A stretch of DNA of 18,981 bases, from NCBI GenBank assembly GCA_964366725.1, contig CAYIUL010000005.1, forward strand, positions 1 through 18,981, given 5' to 3'. The stretch comes from JACPAB01 sp964366725. Its GTDB lineage: Bacteria > Patescibacteriota > Minisyncoccia > 2-02-FULL-40-12 > GWA2-44-9. Numbering within the stretch: the first letter of the stretch is position 1; each line of letters begins with the position of its first letter. Under the pieces are notes generated by a model. It did no database searches. It worked only from the letters and a program-made list of their open reading frames with translations, and was not told where the DNA came from. Shown one piece after another: positions 1-5,294 of this stretch. The translations under genes were made by a program, and so were the position numbers.

Positions 1-659
1 GCCGGTTCCTCTTCTTTCTTTTCCTTTTCGACAACTTTAACGTCTTCAATGGTTTCGGTCGGCACCTCCAGGGCCTTTTCAAGTTCTTCCTGGGACATTG
101 GCTCTTGAACGGTGGCGATTATTTCATCCGCTTCGGCTACGATCTTCAGTCCGGAAGAGAGTTTTATGTCTTTGACCAGTATCTGGTCGCCAAAATTGTT
201 CATACCAGAAATATCAATGGTGAGTTCGTGAGGCATATCCTGGGGCAAACCCTCGACTTCCAGCTCATTCACATTCCTTACGAAGATACCGCCGTTGTCT
301 TTAACGGCCGGGGCTTCCCCTTTAAACTCCACTTGAACCTTGGCCCTTATCTTCTGGTCAAGCCGGACCTTATAAAAGTCGGCGTGAAGAACCTCGTCAG
401 AAACCGGGTCTCTGGCGACATCATGGATAATGACCGGGTAGGCCTGTCCGTCAACGTTTATGTAAACAAGGGTTGATTCTCCCGCTGATTCGAATGCTTT
501 AACGAAATCCTTCAACGGAACTTGTAAAGAAAGCGGCTCCTGGTTTTTCCCATACAAAATCGCCGGCACAAGTCCGGACTTTCTCAATGAGTTCAACCGC
601 CCCCCGATGGCGGTTCTTTTCTGCGCTTGAAGTTCTATTTTCTGCTGCTTAGTAGCCAT
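1..659 (-). CDS. rplY: Ribosomal protein bL25 (Ctc/TL5 form), C-terminus cut by the window edge
   Basis: Translating the minus strand from the ATG at 659 gives a protein starting MATKQQKIELQAQKR, followed by the bL25 N-terminal pattern (GGRLNSLRKSGLVPAILYGK, then HADFYKV at about residues 90-96). The TL5/Ctc C-terminal domain follows (VEVEGLPQDMPHELTIDIS-like stretch near residues 135-155) and an acidic Glu/Lys-rich tail that runs off the left edge. bL25 binds 5S rRNA in the large ribosomal subunit; the two-domain form is known as general stress protein Ctc. About 219 codons are visible and the stop is outside the window. The reading frame has no stop, so it is intact as far as seen. A possible promoter lies at 677-705. 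It is transcribed divergently from the transposase at 756. Confidence 0.95.
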   Translation of the reverse strand, partial: MATKQQKIELQAQKRTAIGGRLNSLRKSGLVPAILYGKNQEPLSLQVPLKDFVKAFESAGESTLVYINVDGQAYPVIIHDVARDPVSDEVLHADFYKVRLDQKIRAKVQVEFKGEAPAVKDNGGIFVRNVNELEVEGLPQDMPHELTIDISGMNNFGDQILVKDIKLSSGLKIVAEADEIIATVQEPMSQEELEKALEVPTETIEDVKVVEKEKKEEEP

Positions 660-676
660 ATGAAATTAGCCCAAAC

Positions 677-705
677 ATATTAACAGAAAAACCATAAAAA
701 CACAA
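677..705 (-). promoter_or_regulatory. Putative sigma70-type promoter of the bL25 gene
   Basis: On the minus strand TTGTGT (700-705) and TAATAT (677-682) are separated by 17 bases, and the ATG of bL25 lies 17 bases after the -10. Both hexamers are only partial matches to consensus. The left palindrome of the transposase unit (710-736) ends just upstream of the -35. Confidence 0.4.
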
Positions 706-709
706 CCCC

Positions 710-736
710 ATGTTTGGAAGTTGAACTTCCAAACAT
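710..736. repeat. REP-like palindrome, copy 1 (left of transposase)
   Basis: ATGTTTGGAAGTT, a single central G, then AACTTCCAAACAT: a perfect 13-bp inverted repeat. The same core occurs at 951-975 inside the transposase gene and at 1482-1508 just after it. It lies 19 bases upstream of the chosen transposase start. Confidence 0.9.
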
Positions 737-755
737 ATCATGTTATGTAATAAAC

Positions 756-1478
756 ATGGAAAAGCCTCAGTTTGTAAACAAAGAAATTTACCACATCTAT
801 AATCGGGGTGTTGAGAAACGAAATATATTTTTAGTTGATCAGGATTATTTTCGTTTTATAAACGACCTGGCAGAGTTTAATGACAAAAAACCGGTGTTGC
901 CATCTAACATTAGATATCTGGTAAGGAACCCCAAAGCTGTCACTCCTCAATGTTTGGAAGTTCAACTTCTAAACATTGATAAGAGTGACAGTGAACCACT
1001 AGTAGAAATACTTGCTTTCTGCTTAATGCCGAACCACTATCATTTGTTGGTTAGGCAACTAGTTGATAATGGGGTTGTGAAATTTATGCAAAAATTGGGA
1101 ACCGGGTATACAAATTATTTTAATCAGAAAAACGAAAGAGTCGGGCCGCTGTTTCAAGGAAGATTCAAGGCAGTTTTAATCGATAATGAAGAACATTTTA
1201 GGTACATGCCCATTTATATCCACCTTAATCCCCTCGATTTAATAGCTCCGGAGTGGCGCGAAAAAAGATTAAATAATTTAAATAAGGCTATGACCTTTTT
1301 AGAAAGTTACCGCTGGTCCAGTTATCTAGATTATGTTGGCAAAAATAACTTTCCTTCAGTAACAACAAGAGAGTTTCTTTTGGAAGTATTTGATGGTTCA
1401 AAAAAATTCAAAAAACATACTAACGACTTTATTTCTACTTTAAATCTGGAAGAAATACAGGATTTAACTCTTGAGTAG
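756..1478 (+). CDS. REP-associated tyrosine transposase (Y1_Tnp / IS200-like family)
   Basis: A 240-residue single-strand DNA transposase. Family marks in order: YHIYNRG (residues 12-18), ILAFCLMPNHYHLL (85-98) with the metal-binding HUH motif as H94-Y95-H96, then GTGYTNYF with Y118 as the likely nucleophilic tyrosine (by comparison with E. coli TnpA-REP), then GPLFQGRFK (130-138) and YIHLNP (154-159). Length and order fit an intact RAYT. I chose the ATG at 756. An in-frame TTG at 714 would begin inside the palindrome and add 14 residues unlike the family. No clear Shine-Dalgarno is seen. Residues 66-74 (CLEVQLLNI) are encoded by an internal copy of the flanking palindrome. Its stop abuts the aldolase stop, so the two genes converge with no gap. 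RAYTs are usually single-copy and domesticated; activity cannot be judged here. Confidence 0.93.
   Translation: MEKPQFVNKEIYHIYNRGVEKRNIFLVDQDYFRFINDLAEFNDKKPVLPSNIRYLVRNPKAVTPQCLEVQLLNIDKSDSEPLVEILAFCLMPNHYHLLVRQLVDNGVVKFMQKLGTGYTNYFNQKNERVGPLFQGRFKAVLIDNEEHFRYMPIYIHLNPLDLIAPEWREKRLNNLNKAMTFLESYRWSSYLDYVGKNNFPSVTTREFLLEVFDGSKKFKKHTNDFISTLNLEEIQDLTLE
937..991. repeat. REP-like palindrome, copy 2 (inside the transposase gene, extended hairpin)
   Basis: The core at 951-975 matches copies 1 and 3 with a central C in place of G and one C-to-T change in the right arm. Here the arms extend to 947-962 and 964-979. After a small 1-versus-3 base bulge a further perfect 9-bp pair follows: CTGTCACTC (937-945) with GAGTGACAG (983-991). 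The whole forms a stem of about 25 bp within the coding sequence, just before the HUH motif. Confidence 0.85.
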
Positions 1479-2390
1479 CTATTGTTTGGAAGTTGAACTT
1501 CTAAACAAACCCATGAAAACCTTTATCTTCTGGGCGACGACCTTTTTTACTTCTTCAACCGCGGGGCCGAGGTATTTATAAGGAGTGGTTTCGTTGGGTT
1601 TTTCGTGGAACGCCTTGTCTATGGCGTTGCGGTAAGCAACACGAAGTTCGGTATTAAAATGAACATTTGTAATTCCCGCTTTGATGGATGCGGCCACGTC
1701 TTCGTCTTTAAGTCCCGACGCGCCATGAAGCACCATGAAGGGCATTACATGGGCACCATGCAAATTTGCATGGTGCCCATGTAATGCTTTGATTATCTTT
1801 GAAAAATGTTCTATATCCAGTTTTTCCTCTTGGTCAGTAACTATTCCATGAATATTCCCAAAAACAACGGCCATTCTGTCAACGCCGGTCCTTGAGACGA
1901 AATCGGCCACTTCTTCGGGCTTTGAATAATCAGCAGAACTTATTTCAATTTTTGTCTGGACTTCCGAAGAACCGCGTAAATATCCGAGTTCGCCTTCAAC
2001 GGAAATATCGGGGTTTGTGAGACGACAGTAGTCAACAACTTGCTTGGTCAGAGCTATGTTCTCTTCGTTCGGAAGCTTGGATGCATCGATAATTATCGAA
2101 TCGTATCCGGCATCTATTGCCTCTTTACACTTTTCAAAACTTTTAAAGTGGTCGGCATTCAAGAAGACAGGGTAGCCAAAGTGCTCTCTCATGGCCTTCA
2201 CCATGGCAACCGCTTCAATCACCCCCACAAAACCGGCCTCCCCCTCGGATGTGCCGACCATTACCGCCGGCGCTCCGGCGTCGCGAGAGGCCTCAACGAT
2301 ACCCCGCAGAACGTCTTCGGTGGCAAAATTAAAATGGCCTATCGCATAACCATTTGCTCTTGCCTCTTTCAGGTATTCGTTAAGCGTCAT
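1479..2390 (-). CDS. fba: Class II fructose-bisphosphate aldolase family
   Basis: A 303-residue zinc-dependent aldolase that cleaves or forms a ketose bisphosphate (fructose-1,6-bisphosphate, or tagatose bisphosphate in GatY/KbaY relatives). Visible marks: NADHFKSFE (residues 78-86, with D80 and zinc ligand H81), VEGELGYL (131-138), GNIHG (178-182, zinc ligand H181), LHGASG (221-226, zinc ligand H222) and NVHFNTELR (242-250, phosphate/substrate loop). Its ATG overlaps the stop of the upstream gene (ATGA), so it is probably translationally coupled as the last gene of the operon. Two oddities: residues 202-216 are encoded by a perfect 46-bp palindrome and look like an insertion just before LHGASG; and the last nine residues (LFRSSTSKQ) come from the transposase palindrome, replacing the usual tail. 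The frame is open and all catalytic motifs are present. The exact sugar substrate is not certain. Confidence 0.93.
   Translation of the reverse strand: MTLNEYLKEARANGYAIGHFNFATEDVLRGIVEASRDAGAPAVMVGTSEGEAGFVGVIEAVAMVKAMREHFGYPVFLNADHFKSFEKCKEAIDAGYDSIIIDASKLPNEENIALTKQVVDYCRLTNPDISVEGELGYLRGSSEVQTKIEISSADYSKPEEVADFVSRTGVDRMAVVFGNIHGIVTDQEEKLDIEHFSKIIKALHGHHANLHGAHVMPFMVLHGASGLKDEDVAASIKAGITNVHFNTELRVAYRNAIDKAFHEKPNETTPYKYLGPAVEEVKKVVAQKIKVFMGLFRSSTSKQ
1482..1508. repeat. REP-like palindrome, copy 3 (right of transposase, within 3' end of fba)
   Basis: TTGTTTGGAAGTT, central G, AACTTCTAAACAA: 13-bp arms with one G/T mismatch. It starts 3 bases after the transposase stop. Read on the minus strand it is exactly nine codons (LFRSSTSKQ) and is followed at once by the aldolase stop codon. 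It may also work as a hairpin between the two converging genes. Confidence 0.88.
1742..1787. repeat. Perfect 46-bp palindrome inside fba
   Basis: The left arm is GCATTACATGGGCACC followed by ATGCAAA; the right arm is its exact reverse complement with no spacer: 23 bp on each side, no mismatch. In the aldolase frame it encodes ALHGHHANLHGAHVM plus the first base of a Pro codon. These residues do not resemble the short linker usually found before the (V)LHGASG motif. It is unlike the other palindromes in the window, so it would be a different element family. Confidence 0.93.
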
Positions 2391-3646
2391 AATTCTATAA
2401 ATCCGTCTATAAGATTCTCTTCAATAAGTTGGTTCATCTTTTCCCGGCCCATATACTCCGAGAATATCCTGTTCCACAGGGCTTCCTGCTGATGGTAGAG
2501 ATATTTCACCTGACCCTTCTTGACCAGAGACATTATAAGGTCTATCAGGTCAAAGCTTACCAGTTGTTCACGGCCTTGTTCGTCTTTGAAAAAGTCCCCC
2601 GCAAAATCCAAGCTTGTCCACTGGGCAAGCCCCAACGTGCTTTCAGAAGGCCCCATTACCCTGCCCAGCCGGACCAGGTCTTCCGAAACCTTAAGCCAGT
2701 GTTCGGCTTCGGGATTCACGTGTGGCTCGAGAAGGCGGAAATCGTTCACGTCGTCTTTGGCCAGATATCTTTGGACTACGCGCCAAACCGGCTTGGCGCC
2801 CATCTCTATCCTGTTCTCCGGCACGTCTCCGCGAAGCAGGGACTGCAGCTTGGTTACAAGATCGGGATCATTCATGAATTTTCTGAACAAGCCCGAATAG
2901 AACGGCACCTCGTGCAGATAGTGGAGCATGAGAGTGAACATCCTTAATGTCTCTCCGGGGGTATCTATCGGCAAAGGAATGATGAATATTATGCCGTATT
3001 CTTTAAGGTGGCTAAGATTATGATATTTTTTCTCAAGGAATTTTTCCGCCACATCCAGCCATTTTGTCTCCAGAATTTTTAACTCGACTTCTCTCTCTTC
3101 AAAGTCCTCCGGCTTCAGATCGCTGTAAGAAACATCGAAGAACTTGTGCATCCATTCGGTACTTTGGGTAAACCGCAGAGCGCTGACGACGGAAGAGAAG
3201 CCCTCTTTTTCAAGCAATTCTTTGGCTGAAGTGTAGCCGAAATGCTTCATCATGTTGTCGGGAGGGTACTTTTCCAGAAGCTCGGCCACCTTTTCTTTTT
3301 TTATGAAAAGCCCTTTCGGAGGCGTATAAAGCTTTAAGGCCGTTTCACACAGCTTGCCGCAGGTATTATTCATTTTAGACAGGTCGGGCCGGCCGAGAAT
3401 TTCAAAAAGATGCTGGTCCATTTGAATAAGCCGCTGTATGAGCGCCATGTAAACGGTTTCTGCCGAAGCATTCCTGTTCAGACCAATCTCACCCAGGGTT
3501 TTGTTGACCAGGAGGTCGTTTTGGCCGGCAATCGCCTCCACCACCCCGTCCTGGCCTGTGACTTTGCTCATCCTTTGGTCAAGCTCAAAAAGCGTTTCCG
3601 GGTTTGTTCTCAATATCGCCGCAAGTTTTTTGTATGGTTCAAGCAT
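2387..3646 (-). CDS. Conserved-looking cytoplasmic protein of unknown function in the sugar-phosphate operon
   Basis: A 419-residue protein with no signal peptide or transmembrane segment that I can see; it appears mainly helical and charged. I do not recognise a domain. Features: N-terminus MLEPYKKLAAILRTNPE, an LKEYGIIFIIPLPIDTPGE stretch near residues 215-233 (a short hydrophobic strand followed by a Pro-rich turn), and aromatic-rich helices in the middle and C-terminal thirds. It starts 9 bases after pfkB and its TGA stop overlaps the ATG of fba, so it must be co-transcribed and probably co-translated with the aldolase. That placement suggests a role tied to the sugar-phosphate genes, but nothing in the sequence shows an enzymatic motif. 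The start at 3646 is the first ATG of the open frame. Confidence 0.85.
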   Translation of the reverse strand: MLEPYKKLAAILRTNPETLFELDQRMSKVTGQDGVVEAIAGQNDLLVNKTLGEIGLNRNASAETVYMALIQRLIQMDQHLFEILGRPDLSKMNNTCGKLCETALKLYTPPKGLFIKKEKVAELLEKYPPDNMMKHFGYTSAKELLEKEGFSSVVSALRFTQSTEWMHKFFDVSYSDLKPEDFEEREVELKILETKWLDVAEKFLEKKYHNLSHLKEYGIIFIIPLPIDTPGETLRMFTLMLHYLHEVPFYSGLFRKFMNDPDLVTKLQSLLRGDVPENRIEMGAKPVWRVVQRYLAKDDVNDFRLLEPHVNPEAEHWLKVSEDLVRLGRVMGPSESTLGLAQWTSLDFAGDFFKDEQGREQLVSFDLIDLIMSLVKKGQVKYLYHQQEALWNRIFSEYMGREKMNQLIEENLIDGFIEL

Positions 3647-3655
3647 TTATCAAAT

Positions 3656-4648
3656 TTAAAGTGGGGTCCGCTCCACTTTGACTAATGGCCATGGCCCCCA
3701 ATCGCCGTTCTTCAATATTCCCGCCTTGGCTCCGTACTGGGTAACGACGGATGATGCATTAGCGGTAGCAAATTGAATGGCCTTGGCTACGTCTCCCGAC
3801 CGGATCATTTCTGATACGAAACCGGAACTGAAGGCGTCTCCCGCGCCCGTTCTTTCCACCACCGGCGAGTCCGGCACCCCGGCCCGGTAGATATTCTTCC
3901 CGTCGGACACCACCACGCCTTCCGGACCCTTGGTCATTACAAAGATGCCGCCTATTATTTCGTCCATGAATTTGAAAATATCCGTCTCGTTCTGATAATC
4001 GATGCCCGTTAGCTTGGCTGCTTCTTCTTTGTTCATTATCACGATGGAGAAACTTTTAAGCAGCGGCTTAAATTTTTCCAAGCCATGGTCAAGTTCCTTA
4101 CCGCCAGGGTTAGTAGCCAGCTTGACCCCGTTCGCTACCGCCCAATTCGCGGCTTTCTCGAGCAGGTCAAAATGTCCGCCCAAGCTGTTCAGGAATATCC
4201 ATTTGGTTTTGATTCCCTCTAAGTTTATCTGGCTGGCGTCAAAATGCTGGCCTTCGCCTTTATGCGAAAGTATGGTTCGTTCTCCCGAGTCATGGACCAA
4301 AATTACCGAATAAGCAGTGATGCCGTCGCTGTGCTTTTGAAAATATCCGGTTTCTATCCCCTCGCCGGCAAGTTCTTTGATCACGTCATCTCCGTTGAAA
4401 TCCTGCCCCACGACACCGATACAAGCGGTCTTCAGGCCCTGGCGGGCAAAAGTGACCGCCGCGTTGGTTGAACCCCCGCCAGACGTAAAAACGATCTTTT
4501 TTATCTCTACTTTTGAGCCAAAAGGAAGGCACATTGCCTTTCCGGTGGAAAAGTCAGTCGATCTGGTTACTTTAAACTCTTCGGCCCCGATAAGAACGTC
4601 CCGAGTCGCGGAACCGATGGCAATGATATCGAAATTATTACTGGGCAT
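3656..4648 (-). CDS. PfkB-family (ribokinase-like) carbohydrate kinase
   Basis: A 330-residue ATP-dependent sugar or sugar-phosphate kinase. Marks: a glycine-rich N-terminal segment TSGGGSTNAAVTFARQG (residues 55-71, PfkB signature 1 region), NPGGKEL (180-186), MNKEEAAKLTG (205-215), and RTGAGDAFSSGF (267-278, signature 2, forming the anion hole with catalytic base D271). Family members phosphorylate ribose, fructose, fructose-1-phosphate, tagatose-6-phosphate or nucleosides; the sequence alone does not decide. Its position between ribulose-phosphate epimerase and an aldolase suggests a ketose or pentose substrate. The start overlaps rpe by 11 bases, so the two are coupled. The C-terminal residues VKVERTPL coincide with a hairpin element and probably are not part of the conserved fold. 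Confidence 0.92.
   Translation of the reverse strand: MPSNNFDIIAIGSATRDVLIGAEEFKVTRSTDFSTGKAMCLPFGSKVEIKKIVFTSGGGSTNAAVTFARQGLKTACIGVVGQDFNGDDVIKELAGEGIETGYFQKHSDGITAYSVILVHDSGERTILSHKGEGQHFDASQINLEGIKTKWIFLNSLGGHFDLLEKAANWAVANGVKLATNPGGKELDHGLEKFKPLLKSFSIVIMNKEEAAKLTGIDYQNETDIFKFMDEIIGGIFVMTKGPEGVVVSDGKNIYRAGVPDSPVVERTGAGDAFSSGFVSEMIRSGDVAKAIQFATANASSVVTQYGAKAGILKNGDWGPWPLVKVERTPL
3658..3679. repeat. Short hairpin element at the 3' end of pfkB
   Basis: AAAGTGG (3658-3664) and CCACTTT (3673-3679) pair across an 8-base loop. The hairpin supplies the last residues of PfkB (KVERTPL) and reaches into its stop codon. It resembles the other in-frame elements in placement. It could also act on mRNA stability between pfkB and the next gene. 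Confidence 0.55.
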
Positions 4649-5294
4649 ACTGTTTATTTTCCACCATCGTCTTCAATTCTTCAATGGCCTTACCCACATC
4701 TTCAGAAGAAAAAATGTAGCTTCCCACCGCAAACATTGATACGCCGGCCGCAAGAAGCTTCGGGATCGTCTGGGGATTCACTCCTCCATCGACCCCGATA
4801 GGTATTGAGGGATATTTGATGTGAAATTGTTCTATTTTAGAAACGACTTCCTCTCTGAAGTCGGCGCCGTACTGGCCCGGCTCTACGGTCATGAACTGGA
4901 CAAGATCGATATCATCCATGAATTCCTGGATTACCTCGATGGGGGTGTCGGGGTTCAGGACCAATCCGGCTATTTTGTTGTTCGAGTGTATCTGGTCGAT
5001 GATCCCCTTCAGGTCGGCTTGGCTCTCGACATGGACGAGAAACCTGTCGGCAGACGCGATCTGATACCAAAAATACATCTGGTCTTCCGGGTTGTTGGCC
5101 ATCAGATGGACGTCAAAGTTTAATTTTGTCTCCATCTTCGATATCTCCTCATAGCCGCTTACCGTCTTATTGGGAACAAAAACGCCGTCCATAACATCCA
5201 AATGAACGCGGTCAACATACGGCTCCACCGTTTTAAGAAACTTTTCCATGTCTTCACGTGAATTAGCGATTATAGCGGGTATTATTTTATTCAT
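4638..5294 (-). CDS. rpe: Ribulose-phosphate 3-epimerase
   Basis: A 218-residue TIM-barrel enzyme interconverting D-ribulose 5-phosphate and D-xylulose 5-phosphate in the non-oxidative pentose phosphate pathway. Metal-binding and catalytic positions are visible: VHLDVMDG (residues 30-37; H31, D33), FDVHLM (60-65; H63) and GVDGGV (167-172; D169). The phosphate-binding GSYIFSS follows near residue 196. The central loop reads MTVEPGQYGADF (135-146) where most relatives have an NPG-F-GQ-F type loop, so it is a divergent member. The length is normal. It overlaps glcD-like by 8 bases upstream and pfkB by 11 bases downstream, and works in the same pathway as RpiB in this operon. Confidence 0.93.
   Translation of the reverse strand: MNKIIPAIIANSREDMEKFLKTVEPYVDRVHLDVMDGVFVPNKTVSGYEEISKMETKLNFDVHLMANNPEDQMYFWYQIASADRFLVHVESQADLKGIIDQIHSNNKIAGLVLNPDTPIEVIQEFMDDIDLVQFMTVEPGQYGADFREEVVSKIEQFHIKYPSIPIGVDGGVNPQTIPKLLAAGVSMFAVGSYIFSSEDVGKAIEELKTMVENKQYAQ

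Larger units (their letters stand above)
710..1508 (+). mobile_element. Transposase unit bracketed by REP-like palindromes
   Basis: A single intact Y1/HUH transposase gene (756-1478) sits between two near-identical 27-bp palindromes (710-736 and 1482-1508). This is the arrangement expected of a REP-associated tyrosine transposase with its own REP sequences, or of a small IS200-like element with subterminal hairpins. I see no convincing target-site duplication, consistent with HUH-type single-strand transposition, which makes none. The right palindrome is built into the 3' end of the aldolase gene. The exact outer boundaries are inferred from the palindromes only. Confidence 0.65.

Noticed and set aside
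671..680. CCAAACATAT as a fourth half-copy of the transposase palindrome
   Set aside because: Only 8-10 bases match and the other arm is absent; likely chance in an A/T-rich promoter region.
714..755. Upstream TTG start for the transposase
   Set aside because: It starts inside the palindrome and adds residues (EVELPN...) unlike the family N-terminus; the ATG at 756 begins right before the conserved YHIYNRG region.
2779..2798. GCGCCAA/TTGGCGC inverted repeat within the 419-residue gene
   Set aside because: A 7-bp pair in GC-rich coding sequence with ordinary codons (GAKPVWR); it has no second copy and does not look like an insert.
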